Positions 53,401-61,594 of a DNA stretch of 61,594 nucleotides are shown one piece after another. The stretch is from positions 1 through 61,594 of the forward strand of contig JAEZXH010000005.1 of assembly GCA_023442775.1 (NCBI GenBank), written 5' to 3'. The notes under the pieces were generated by a model. The model worked only from the letters and a program-made list of their open reading frames with translations. It was not told the origin of the DNA and searched no databases. Within the stretch, counting starts at the first letter, position 1; every line of letters starts with the position of its first letter. A program made the translations under genes and the position numbers. The DNA comes from Bacillota bacterium. Its GTDB lineage: Bacteria > Bacillota > Clostridia > Tissierellales > Peptoniphilaceae.

Positions 53401-56400
53401 GTGACGGCGTCCGTCAACGAAATTGCGATCGGCGGTATTTTGAAGAACGTCGATACTTGGGGCAAAGTGAAAACGGATAAGGGACTTCCGGAGTCCAACA
53501 CATTTACTCCAGTGGCAAACCCCGGCTACATGTTCTCCTACTTTGATGACGGCAACGGCATGGCATATGTGTTTAACGACGACAACACATTTGCAGGAAA
53601 TGCATCGATTGAAGCAAAATATGATGTGGACAAAGATCAATTCTTCGGTTACGAGATTCGCTACATCTATATGGATGACGAAGAGGAAAAACTCGTTCCG
53701 GGTAAAGACCCGATTAAGGGACAAGGTAATGTGGAACAGGTGGTTCCCGTGAATCAGGACGCCGTAGAAGGCTTTGTCGTCGCGGCGGATCAGCCGAAGA
53801 GCTTCAAAGTTGCCTACATCGAACAGGACAGTCAAAACAATAAAGTGGGAGGTTCCGCAGAACCGGCCATCCGTCAGGTCGTGAAGATCCTTTACACGGC
53901 CAATAAGACGGACAAACCGGTCATCCTTGCTCCTGTGTACAACACGGCAGAAACCATCAAGGGTACGGCAGAACCTTATGCGACGGTTGAAGTCTATATC
54001 GTGGATAAAGATGGCAAGATCGAAAATGCACAGCCGATTAAAACCGGTGCAGATAAAAACGGCGAATGGTATGTCCCGGTGAACGGACTTATCGTCGACA
54101 AAGAAGTCGTCGCCGTGGCACAAGCGCCGAACAAGAGCAAGTCTGGCGAAGCGAGAGAACTTGTGCAAAAAGATGTGAACACCTTTACAGGCACCGTGAC
54201 CGTTACACCCGAAGTGAGAGACGGTGAACGCGTCATTTCCGGTCAAGTGACCTTGAACGATATTCAGGGCGTCACAAAACCTGAGCTGAAAGGCAGCATC
54301 ATTATCGCGAAAAAAGCTGGTGTGGAAATCGGCCGTACCGTTCTATTAACAGACGGATCGTTCCATATTGCGAAAGTGAGCGAAGTTTTCAAGGCGGGAG
54401 ATGTTTTCACGCTCGAAGTGCAGCCGCCGAGAAGCGAGCTCATCCAAGGGGAGTTCACCGTCGCGGTAAACGCAGATCGTCTGAACAAAGCCGTCACCGA
54501 CGGAGAAGAAGTCCTGAGTGATTCCGGCAAATACAACGCCGACGATGTGGAAACGCTCAAGAAACTCGTCGAAGCGGCGAAGGAAGTGCAAAAGAATACC
54601 GATAAAACTGCGGAAAATCAAAAAGCACATGACAATGCCGCAGCGGCGATTGAAGAACAGCTGAAGAAGATGGGCGTCAATACGGCGCCGGTCATTGTGG
54701 CAGAAGATAAGACCGTTGTTGTCGGAAGCACTTGGAATAATGACATCGCGCTCGAAGGTGTGACCGTTGTCGATGACAACGACAAAGATCTGAAAGCCAC
54801 CGTAAAAGAAGATCATGTGAATATCGCAGCAGTTGGAAACTATGAAGTTACCTACAGTGCTGTGGATAAGAGCGGCAAAGCGGCTGCGGATAAGACCATC
54901 ACCGTGCGCGTTGTGGAAGCGAACAAGGATGCCTTGAAGCAGGTCATCAAAGACGGCGACTTTATCAAGACCACTGATGTTTATAGAGATGCGCCGCAAG
55001 AAGCGAAAGATGCTCTTGATCAAGCCATTGAAGCAGGAAAGGCAGTTCGTGATAATGTAAATGCCACAGAACAGAAAGTTGCCGATGCAACCAAAGCCAT
55101 CAACGATGCCTTGTCCAAATTGTACAATAGTCAAGAAAAATCGACGCCACCCACAGTAAATAGCATTAAAAACAATGATACGGAGATTACCGGTACGGCA
55201 GCTCCTAATGCAACGGTGTATGTGAAGTCGAAAGACGGTTCGACGACCTTTAGCGCAAAGGCAGGGCAGGAAGGAAACTTTACCGTGACCATTCCGCCGG
55301 CTGAAGCAGGCAAAACGTATGTGATCACAGCTCAAGAAGCAGGAAAAAATGAAAGCGATCCTGTAGAAAAGACAGTCGGTCTGAACACCGAAAAATTGGA
55401 AAAAGCCATTGAAACGGCAAAACCGATCGTCGATAAAGGCTTGAATGAAGAAAGCCCCATCGAAAAAGAACTGAAAGACGCGTATGACAATGCGAATACA
55501 GTTCTTGAAAATGCGAAAAAAGAACCGGCAGAAGCCGCACAAAAAGACGTGGATGATGCCACCAAGCGTCTGGAAGATGCGTTGAAGACCAAAGCCGATA
55601 AAGACGCTGCAAAAGATGCAGTGGATAAGGCCAAAGGAAATCCGACAGATGAAAACATCAAGGATGCGCAGGACAAAATTGATAAACTTCCCGACGGAAA
55701 AGACAAAAATGATCTCCAGGATGAACTGCGTGAGATCAACAAGACCAGAGACCTCACCATTAACGACTTGACAAATGGTGCAAAAGAAGTAACCGGTACG
55801 GCGCCTGCCGGCTCTAGGATCGAAGTCAAATTGCCCAACGGGACCAGTGCATTTGGTGTAGCAACTCCCGAAGGCACCTATACTGTAACGGTACCCGCAC
55901 TGTCCGGTGGAGACACCATTACAGTAATTGCAAAAGATGGGAATAAAGCGCCGGTTGAAAAGACAGCCACCGTCAAAACCGATGTCACCGATTTGAAAAC
56001 GGCCATCGAAGAAGGCGAAAACGCGGCTGCAGGTCTTGACCCCAACACGCAAGACAAAGAAGATAAAGAACTGCTTGATGCCATTAAAGCAGGGAAAGAC
56101 CTTCTTGATGAAAGCGGAAACGCCAAACCGGGCGTGAACCAGCAGCAAGCTGATGATGCAGCCAAAGCTATCCGCGATGCCATCAAGGCCAAAGAAGAAT
56201 CCGACAATGCAACAAAATCTAAAGAAAAGAACATCCAAGATTTAAAAGATGCCATCGGACGTGGGGAAAAGTTCTTAAAAGAAAATGAAGCCAACGACAT
56301 GATGGATCAAAAATACAAAGATGATGTTAAAAAAGCAGTAGATGAAGCGAAAAAAGACCTCGGTCTTTTAGAAGACAATGACCCGACCAACGATCCGGAT

Positions 56401-58371
56401 CAACCGAAGATCAATAAAGACATTAAGGACATTGATGAAGCCATTGCAAAAGCCAAAAACACAATGGATGAACCAGTTGTCGATCCGATCAAAAACGGTG
56501 CCAACACTGTAACCGGTACCACAACATCGGGCGCAAAAGTTGAGGTGACGCTCCCCAACGGCAACACTATTACAACAACAGCCGGTGATGACGGCAGCTT
56601 TACTGTCTCAACCGGGGAACCGCTTGTATCCGGTGAAAAAGTCGTGGTGAAAGTTACCGACCCGGCCGGAAAACTGGATCCTGCCACCAAAGAAGTGACG
56701 GTTGGTCTCAATACCGACGAACTTCAAAAATCTGTCGATAAAGCCACACATGTTGTGGAAAAAGGCCTCGATCCTGCATCCAATACAGACAAAGCTTTGC
56801 AAGATGCCTATGACGAAGCTAAAGACGTTTTGGAGAAAGCCGGAAAAGATCCTTCCATCGATCAGGCAGCCATTGACAAAGCGAAAAAAGATCTTGACGA
56901 CGCATTAGCAGAAAAAGAAAAATTTGAAGACGCCAAATCGGCTGTGGATAAAGCAAAACAAAATCCCTCTGAAGAAAGCATCAAAAATGCTCAAGATAAA
57001 ATTGATGCGATGAAAGACGGAGCGGATAAAGACAAGCTTCAAAAAGAATTGGATAAGACCAAACTGGGGGAAGCCATCAAAAAAGGTGAAGAAAAACTGA
57101 AAGATGACACCCTAGATCCGAAATCCAAAAAAGACTTGACGAATGCAGTCGGCGAAGCGAAAAAAGATCTTGAAAAATTAAATGACGGTGATCCTTCTAA
57201 CGATCCGGCGAAAGACAAAGTCAACGAAGATGTGAAAAACATCGAAGACTTAGTTGCCGGCGCGAAGAACAAAACCGCCAACCCGATCATCGATCCCATG
57301 AAGAAAGGTGCCACCACCATCAGCGGTACAGCAGAAGATGGCGCAACAGTTACCATCAAAGTGGGAGAAGAAGTCGTGGCCACCGTTGTGGCAAGGGGCG
57401 GAAATTACACCACCACCGTGGATCCCCTCGAAGAAGGCGCGGTCGTCACGGTGCAAGCGGTGCTCGCACCCAAGACGCCTTCCAATGAAGTGACGGTAAC
57501 TGTGGGCGTTGATCCGTCGGGACTGAATCAAGCCATTAAAGACGGCGAAACCGCGCTTGATAAACACCCGAACGATCCGAAGACACCTGCCGACGAAAAG
57601 CTTGAACAAGCCATTGAAGACGGCAAAAAACTCGTCAACGAAAGCGGCAATGCCAAAGACGGCGTGACCCAAGATCAATTGGACAAAGCGGAAAAAGGTA
57701 TCCGCGATGCCATTGCCGAAAAAGAAGCCACCGACGCAGTCAATGATCTTGAGAAGAAACAAAAAGACGACGACCCGACCAACGACCCGACAGAAGAAGA
57801 GATCAAGGATGCACAAGATAAGATCGACAAGGTGCCCGGCTCCACCAACCCCGAAGATTCGGACTTCAATGAAACGAAAAAAAATCTTCAGGAAAAACTG
57901 GACAGCGTGGAAAACCTTGAGCTTTTGAAACACTATGTGGAAAAAGCAAAGGATCGTCTGGGTAAAGAGGATATCTCGGCGAAACCTGCAGAGATTGTCA
58001 ATGAATTGACGCAATCGAAAAATGCCGGTCAAACCATCATCGACGCCAAGGGCAAAGGTTCGACAGCTGCACAAATCAAAGAAGCAGTGGAACGCATCAT
58101 CAAGGCGCTCGAGGAGATCGAGAAGGAATTTGCGACCGTAAGCGTTTCAGCTGTAAGAGCCGGGGATGAGGCGATCTTCGTCAAAACCCTCCCCGCACCT
58201 GCCCGGGTACGCGTCTTCATCAACGGCGAGCTCGTCAAGGAATTCTATACCAGCCCGGTTGGGGATGGATTGCTGCCGCTGGATAAGGCGCTTGAATCGA
58301 CCGATGTCATTCGTGTGGAAGTCCATGCGGAAGGATATCTCGACAACGCGACGAATCCCAGAGTGAATTAA
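50464..58371 (+). CDS. Giant secreted repeat protein with Ig-like and FIVAR modules
   Basis: A 2635-residue exported protein. The GTG at 50464 follows AAGGAGG by six bases; the signal peptide is about 29 residues, ending PSGAFA. Residues 30-1150 form a large unrecognised adhesin-like region. Then come Ig-like and FIVAR modules: Ig about 1150-1235, FIVAR 1333-1404, DUF5011-like 1405-1488, FIVAR 1489-1555, and four Big_6-like/FIVAR pairs from about 1560 to 2553. The C-terminal 80 residues (VSVSAVRAGDEAIFV) form a capping domain. No LPXTG motif, membrane tail or wall-binding repeat is seen. Probably an adhesin or matrix-binding protein. Confidence 0.88.
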   Translation: MKGKALILLLVFSLLLGILPSGAFAIVPSTQNSDLQSDWPLPPEKSFEYVERVKKVQIQYLGKTEKTLELAVQFQSTVSPIGLDSFDLRIDPRLAPYVESIGGQSTQYFGFETNVEFKNMDTASNIGNAYFKNVYRAQLTGAAGLFTGIPWGAEVYTAKVIIKLNTLVKDLPQDLFYTFQSRVVGTDDSGAVKRIDKATMDSATYARFDDEILTEGKSRWLKRNSTATMEYESGGSQAQNTSISNGRKELPFGQGVMRIKYFIYPAMLITDSYNAVIDQYKHYSFMAVLDPEIVKLIPDGAEITVAAVRRAGTSYNFLKLPKDRIKEVVSSDGKTQHQLRISVYGDEKMNNMDKSKRSGYDPLVTNHNMYIPADANGSMPTYVQLEIPIDEKKAEQNFNYSQYNVQMYYYNKMGRMVVNSKTQTFTNAALTAQTPSVLNGTAMLYSDEVRGNTNDPGSTVYMVMNPKLDDNEKGIPGTGTLIGKTITSANNFVIKTFADENGNTKKFVEIINSATNEFFKEGEKIYLFQASPGRMMSKGEPVKLQALETFKPKIDPVYTGNKVRLNWMDVFDKDANVITGSVQKHDTTSDIRVKINIWRNSALLDEGTENESIQGGSVIPDGKIDWVWASAYENKDGSPKDKAQNGQTNPFVVNRDGSFSYIKRASGDARVRIGDIVEVIAQEKDTKESKPAYFKIAEAVPENTSRTPRADVVYATLPDANDVENALANKVNEKMTLYLDGSAKYRVEAYRGEEKLGEIPETRSREGASVAGYNETKNTIDIPKAWGLRPGDVLKIYQKEAKLSSVWKEESLPATIFVAQHPDEYMAYTMYVHLEGVQGTEKDGAVEKIVVTRKNQPYPADTTSAILNYIQAKGPELPLPNRLIDFLESARGTAYHYTFNKDASTPFIYSLKKDYAAFWDTFNKAQNLQSANEAAYAGNEVHLYFGRKAADWVKFSILSGEHGAFDLAQMGLEKPASADVTASVNEIAIGGILKNVDTWGKVKTDKGLPESNTFTPVANPGYMFSYFDDGNGMAYVFNDDNTFAGNASIEAKYDVDKDQFFGYEIRYIYMDDEEEKLVPGKDPIKGQGNVEQVVPVNQDAVEGFVVAADQPKSFKVAYIEQDSQNNKVGGSAEPAIRQVVKILYTANKTDKPVILAPVYNTAETIKGTAEPYATVEVYIVDKDGKIENAQPIKTGADKNGEWYVPVNGLIVDKEVVAVAQAPNKSKSGEARELVQKDVNTFTGTVTVTPEVRDGERVISGQVTLNDIQGVTKPELKGSIIIAKKAGVEIGRTVLLTDGSFHIAKVSEVFKAGDVFTLEVQPPRSELIQGEFTVAVNADRLNKAVTDGEEVLSDSGKYNADDVETLKKLVEAAKEVQKNTDKTAENQKAHDNAAAAIEEQLKKMGVNTAPVIVAEDKTVVVGSTWNNDIALEGVTVVDDNDKDLKATVKEDHVNIAAVGNYEVTYSAVDKSGKAAADKTITVRVVEANKDALKQVIKDGDFIKTTDVYRDAPQEAKDALDQAIEAGKAVRDNVNATEQKVADATKAINDALSKLYNSQEKSTPPTVNSIKNNDTEITGTAAPNATVYVKSKDGSTTFSAKAGQEGNFTVTIPPAEAGKTYVITAQEAGKNESDPVEKTVGLNTEKLEKAIETAKPIVDKGLNEESPIEKELKDAYDNANTVLENAKKEPAEAAQKDVDDATKRLEDALKTKADKDAAKDAVDKAKGNPTDENIKDAQDKIDKLPDGKDKNDLQDELREINKTRDLTINDLTNGAKEVTGTAPAGSRIEVKLPNGTSAFGVATPEGTYTVTVPALSGGDTITVIAKDGNKAPVEKTATVKTDVTDLKTAIEEGENAAAGLDPNTQDKEDKELLDAIKAGKDLLDESGNAKPGVNQQQADDAAKAIRDAIKAKEESDNATKSKEKNIQDLKDAIGRGEKFLKENEANDMMDQKYKDDVKKAVDEAKKDLGLLEDNDPTNDPDQPKINKDIKDIDEAIAKAKNTMDEPVVDPIKNGANTVTGTTTSGAKVEVTLPNGNTITTTAGDDGSFTVSTGEPLVSGEKVVVKVTDPAGKLDPATKEVTVGLNTDELQKSVDKATHVVEKGLDPASNTDKALQDAYDEAKDVLEKAGKDPSIDQAAIDKAKKDLDDALAEKEKFEDAKSAVDKAKQNPSEESIKNAQDKIDAMKDGADKDKLQKELDKTKLGEAIKKGEEKLKDDTLDPKSKKDLTNAVGEAKKDLEKLNDGDPSNDPAKDKVNEDVKNIEDLVAGAKNKTANPIIDPMKKGATTISGTAEDGATVTIKVGEEVVATVVARGGNYTTTVDPLEEGAVVTVQAVLAPKTPSNEVTVTVGVDPSGLNQAIKDGETALDKHPNDPKTPADEKLEQAIEDGKKLVNESGNAKDGVTQDQLDKAEKGIRDAIAEKEATDAVNDLEKKQKDDDPTNDPTEEEIKDAQDKIDKVPGSTNPEDSDFNETKKNLQEKLDSVENLELLKHYVEKAKDRLGKEDISAKPAEIVNELTQSKNAGQTIIDAKGKGSTAAQIKEAVERIIKALEEIEKEFATVSVSAVRAGDEAIFVKTLPAPARVRVFINGELVKEFYTSPVGDGLLPLDKALESTDVIRVEVHAEGYLDNATNPRVN

Positions 58372-58377
58372 GAAAGA

Positions 58378-58421
58378 GCCGGTGGCGGAGCCTTGCTCCG
58401 CCCATTGGCCTTTCCGTTTTT
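58378..58421 (+). terminator. Hairpin between the two surface-protein genes
   Basis: A 14-bp stem with one bulge (58378-58391 with 58395-58409, core GGCGGAGC-ctt-GCTCCGCC) is followed by a T-rich stretch. It may end or reduce transcription into the next gene. Confidence 0.65.
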
Positions 58422-58455
58422 CGATTCAGAGCATCTCATAATCTAAGGAGGACTT

Positions 58456-61400
58456 ATGCAGAAAAGACTATGGGCCATCATTCTCACGGTATGGATGGTG
58501 TTTTCCACAGTGGCGCCCGCCTTTGCGCAGGGGCAGCTTGCCGCTGCACCGCAAACCGGGGAACTGCCCTTCACGAAGAAAGTCGTGGACGGAATGACCT
58601 ACAAGGTCTATGATCTTGCTGCCGTTTCCACGTCTAAAAAGAGGATGTCCCGCAGCGCCGTGCGTCCGCGGCGGGCAGTGGGCGATCCCACCCGGTGGAG
58701 TGTCACGGTACAATGGGGGACTTTTGACTTACCGTTCCCCGCGGGTCAGAAGATCTGGATTGTGGACAATCAAGATGTGAAGCGCGGAGAAGCGACACTG
58801 GTGGCAAATGATAAGAAGGCGATTTTCACCGAGTTGGATGGATTTGATCCGAGCCGCACGGATTATCGACTGATGGTGCCGGATCTCATCAACTTTGACA
58901 TTCGCATTGATTCAGCCGTTCGAAACAACAGCACTTTTGAATTGGCTTTATTAGTACAGCAGATTGCCAATCCGTTTTTCGAATTTGTATGGAATGATGA
59001 TGGAACGACGAGAAGACCAGATTTTATCGGAAGATTTGTCTCTGCAAAAAAAACGAACTATGATTTCTATGCGCGCACCGCGGATCCTCTAGGCATCTTC
59101 TCCGCGAAAATAGGAGATCAAGGTAAGGTGTATCGCAGGGATCCGGGGGATAAGGATACGGAGTTTACCGTAGCCAGCACCGCAGGACCCACCGGCCTCA
59201 AAGGCCGCTTCAGCAAGGAAGATCTTGTCCTCACAGCAGGCATTGCGGCTCCTGAGCGCATCCGTGCGTACTGGCTGGACGAAAGCGAAGAGATTATTCC
59301 GCAAGGGACGGAAGTACAAGGATATTTCCTGAACACCTACGGGGACCATCTCAACATTAAGCGCTTTGTGGCCTATAAAGTCGTCGAGGTGAATTTCAAC
59401 TCCGGAGAGGGAAAATTCACAGAAGAAGGCAGCGCCAATGAGGTCAGTTCTAATCAAGAAATAGGTTATGGCGAAAAAATCGCCGATAACGAAAGCGGCC
59501 GCACCGTAACGGTGCCGACAACCATCGCACCGACCGGAAAGAAATTCGCTGGATGGTCTAAAACCGACGGCGGCACGGCCATGACCACTGAAGAGCTGAA
59601 AGCGCTTCAATTTACAGACGCAGTCACCACACTGTATGCCGTCTATGCAAAAGACAGCGACCAGTTTGTGTCTATCGCCGCAGCGTCGAGCGATACAACC
59701 AACAGCACTGTTGCTACAGAAGGCAATCCGGTAGAAGTTTCCAAGGGTTCCGCATGGAGTGAGGTGAAAGATTCTGTAAGCGATCTTGTGACGCCTAATG
59801 AAGGCTACTCCATCGTCCGTTGGATGAACGGCAAGACGGAAGTTGCGGACGAAACCGTATTTAACGAAGATACGACCGTGACAGCACAAATCAAAAAATC
59901 CGTCGTGGATACAGATCCACAAGATGACGATTATGTGAAGATTACGTTTAAATCCGACGCAGATGAAAACACACAAAACGGTGGCTATTTCGGCACAGCA
60001 GATGCGAAAGAAGAAACCATCGAAAAATGGGTGCTTAAAGTGGCGCCGCGCACAGATATCACCGTGCCGACACCGGTTGCCAATACAGGCTTTACCTTTA
60101 ATGCTTGGGATACAGAATGGCCTGCAAACGCCCCATTTACAACAGATGAAACATACACGGCAACTTGGACGAAAAAGGATGACATCATCGGGCCGAACCC
60201 GACAGATCCGAAGCCGGAAGGCTATGTGACCGTTGAATTCTTAAAAGGAGCAAACGGTACGCTCAGTTCCGGAACATTAAAAGAACAAAGTAGAATCTAC
60301 TACTATATTAATCCGGAAGCCGGAAAGACCATGGCCGACATCACCGAGCCGACCATCAACCCTGCGACGGGCTACACCGTGGCAGATCCAAAATGGAAAC
60401 CGGCATTGGATACCACGACTGCCATCACAGGCGATCTGAGCTACACGGCCCAGTACACCCAAATTGAAGGCATCATCGGGCCTGTAGACCCGACCGATCC
60501 TGAAAAGCCTGAAAAACCGGCAGGCTATGTGACCGTCACCTTTAACAAAGGCGATCACGGCACACTCACCGCCGGAGACAAAGAAAACAAAGACAGCATT
60601 GAGTACTACGTCAATCCGGAAGCCGGAAAGACCATGGCCGACATCACCGAGCCGACCATCAACCCTGCGACGGGATACAAGGTGGCAGATCAAAAATGGA
60701 ATCCGGCATTGGATACCAAAGAAGCCATCACCAAAGATTTATCCTATACCGCCCAATACACCAAAGAAGGGGATATTATAGGCCCGATCAATCCGGACAA
60801 ACCGGATCCAAACGATCCAAAAGTACCGGAAGGATATGTAACCGTAACCTTTAAAGCAGGCGAGCACGGAACCTTGACATCAGGGGATAAAAAAGATGTT
60901 TCAACCATCATCTACTACGTGAACCCGACTGCCGATCCGAAAGTGACCATGGCTCAAATCACACCGCCAACCATTAAACCGCACATCGGCTATAAAGCGG
61001 CAGATGCACCATGGGATCCTGCTATCACAGGAACAGACGAAATTACCGAAAACAAAGAATTCACCGCCCAATACACGGAACTCGATAAAATCATCGGACC
61101 GAACCCGACAGATCCGAAGCCGGAAGGATATGTGACTGTTAAATTCCTTCAAGGTGAAGGCGGAACACTCAATGTTAAAGACGGTACACCGGAGCAACAA
61201 GGATTAAAAGAAGTATTCTACTATGTCAATCCGGAAGCCGAAAAGACCATGGCAGATATTGCTGAACCGGAAATCACAGCAAACGTAGGCTATAAAGTGG
61301 CAGATCCAAAATGGAAACCGGCATTGGATACCACGACTGTTATCAAAAGCAATCTGAGCTACACGGCCCAGTACACCCAACTGGATAACATCATCCCCGT

Positions 61401-61594
61401 CAATCCGGTCGATCCAGACCAACCGTTCAATCCGGAAGACAAAGATGATAAAAACAACGATAAGGAGACGCCAGCTGGATACGTGCGCGTGATCTTTGAC
61501 GCAGCAGCCGGAAACTTTGGTGAATATGCAAACTCCACCCAAGATCCGAAAGCACCGATTAAGAAAATCGCTTATGACGTGAAAGATACCGTTA
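58456..61594 (+). CDS. Secreted repeat protein (partial, 5' part)
   Basis: At least 1046 residues are visible; the frame runs off the right edge. AAGGAGG precedes the ATG, and the signal peptide MQKRLWAIILTVWMVFSTVA ends at PAFA. After an unrecognised N-terminal region come Listeria-Bacteroides-type modules (KFAGWSKTDGGTA, about residues 325-480), then tandem modules of about 100 residues each starting GYVTVTF, with YYVNPEAGKTMADI and SYTAQYT. Linkers are IIGP plus Pro/Asp/Lys. Four complete modules and the start of a fifth are seen. Likely a second surface adhesin cotranscribed with, or next to, the giant one. Confidence 0.85.
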   Translation, partial: MQKRLWAIILTVWMVFSTVAPAFAQGQLAAAPQTGELPFTKKVVDGMTYKVYDLAAVSTSKKRMSRSAVRPRRAVGDPTRWSVTVQWGTFDLPFPAGQKIWIVDNQDVKRGEATLVANDKKAIFTELDGFDPSRTDYRLMVPDLINFDIRIDSAVRNNSTFELALLVQQIANPFFEFVWNDDGTTRRPDFIGRFVSAKKTNYDFYARTADPLGIFSAKIGDQGKVYRRDPGDKDTEFTVASTAGPTGLKGRFSKEDLVLTAGIAAPERIRAYWLDESEEIIPQGTEVQGYFLNTYGDHLNIKRFVAYKVVEVNFNSGEGKFTEEGSANEVSSNQEIGYGEKIADNESGRTVTVPTTIAPTGKKFAGWSKTDGGTAMTTEELKALQFTDAVTTLYAVYAKDSDQFVSIAAASSDTTNSTVATEGNPVEVSKGSAWSEVKDSVSDLVTPNEGYSIVRWMNGKTEVADETVFNEDTTVTAQIKKSVVDTDPQDDDYVKITFKSDADENTQNGGYFGTADAKEETIEKWVLKVAPRTDITVPTPVANTGFTFNAWDTEWPANAPFTTDETYTATWTKKDDIIGPNPTDPKPEGYVTVEFLKGANGTLSSGTLKEQSRIYYYINPEAGKTMADITEPTINPATGYTVADPKWKPALDTTTAITGDLSYTAQYTQIEGIIGPVDPTDPEKPEKPAGYVTVTFNKGDHGTLTAGDKENKDSIEYYVNPEAGKTMADITEPTINPATGYKVADQKWNPALDTKEAITKDLSYTAQYTKEGDIIGPINPDKPDPNDPKVPEGYVTVTFKAGEHGTLTSGDKKDVSTIIYYVNPTADPKVTMAQITPPTIKPHIGYKAADAPWDPAITGTDEITENKEFTAQYTELDKIIGPNPTDPKPEGYVTVKFLQGEGGTLNVKDGTPEQQGLKEVFYYVNPEAEKTMADIAEPEITANVGYKVADPKWKPALDTTTVIKSNLSYTAQYTQLDNIIPVNPVDPDQPFNPEDKDDKNNDKETPAGYVRVIFDAAAGNFGEYANSTQDPKAPIKKIAYDVKDTV
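60217..61594 (+). repeat. Tandem repeats of about 300 bp in the second surface protein gene
   Basis: Modules begin near 60226, 60526, 60835, 61126 and 61477. Modules 1 and 2 share a perfectly identical stretch of over 60 bases (from 60310 and 60613, 303 bp apart), while module 1 shares its 3' part (from about 60390) almost exactly with module 4 (from about 61306). This mosaic shows recent recombination among copies. Confidence 0.85.

Noticed and set aside
54346..56238. A 630-codon minus-strand frame inside the giant surface-protein gene
   Set aside because: It is a by-product of the repeat and codon composition; the plus strand has signal peptide, ribosome binding site and known modules.
58540..58575. 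A PQTGE sequence near the start of the second surface protein as a sortase motif
   Set aside because: It is close to the signal peptide at the N-terminus, where sortase motifs do not work.
60217..61594. Regularly spaced repeats as a possible CRISPR array
   Set aside because: The repeats are about 300 bp, in frame and encode protein modules with no spacers; no cas genes are present.

Overview
The window looks like chromosomal DNA of an anaerobic, Gram-positive Firmicute, most likely a GC-rich relative of Peptoniphilaceae/Tissierellia. This placement is inferred from gene content and not tested by any search. The main pointers are a long Gram-positive-type SRP RNA directly behind a tRNA-Ser, a SAM-I riboswitch in front of metNIQ, teichoic-acid-type sugar genes (tagO/mnaA), and giant FIVAR/Ig-repeat surface proteins. 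Most of the window is GC-rich with compact operons, ATGA overlaps, strong AAGGAGG ribosome binding sites and frequent extended -10 promoters (TGnTATAAT). From about 50140 onward the composition becomes clearly more AT-rich and the codon use changes.

Region 1 (1-3505) holds a partial pirin gene behind an 18-bp palindromic operator, an M20 amidohydrolase, two membrane proteins of unknown function, and a gene-poor stretch (1931-2371) with a possible terminated small RNA. Region 2 (3691-13742) is the metabolic centrepiece. A YheO/DauR-type regulator is followed by ygeW, ygeY, carbamate kinase, ssnA, dpaL, an unusually short ygfK and a hydantoinase/dihydropyrimidinase. Together they fit anaerobic breakdown of a purine-derived ureide: the ring is opened, carbamoyl groups are passed to phosphate and used to make ATP, and 2,3-diaminopropionate is split to pyruvate and ammonia. 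No xanthine dehydrogenase or selenium gene is in view.

Region 3 (13821-18279) carries a zinc phospholipase C-like protein, an MFS transporter, a methyltransferase, a CC/Se-motif protein and small membrane proteins. Region 4 (18384-24216) has a complete branched-chain amino-acid ABC transporter operon (livJHMGF), an unknown membrane-anchored protein, tRNA-Ser and SRP RNA. Region 5 (24261-35921) has a MacB-like ATPase with a giant coiled-coil FtsX permease, two MATE exporters, a DUF4153 protein, a GDT1-family transporter, a truncated ybjQ remnant and an EamA transporter whose 3' end runs antisense into that remnant.

Region 6 (36032-41978) is a housekeeping run: gltX, a Sua5-type tRNA threonylcarbamoyl enzyme, rpiB, upp, tagO, mnaA and a 52-codon membrane peptide. 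Region 7 (41982-50139) has the SAM-I riboswitch with metNIQ, a tandem pair of paralogous lipoproteins, a DUF4342 protein, an AGCS symporter, a GlsB/YeaQ protein and an RlmD-type rRNA methyltransferase. Region 8 (50140-61594) starts with an AT-rich promoter region containing three perfect 12-bp tandem repeats. It then encodes a 2635-residue secreted repeat protein with alternating Ig-like and FIVAR modules, and a second repeat protein that runs off the window. The points most worth a second look are the short YgfK in the ureide cluster, the possibly phase-variable promoter of the giant surface protein, and the ybjQ/eamA junction.
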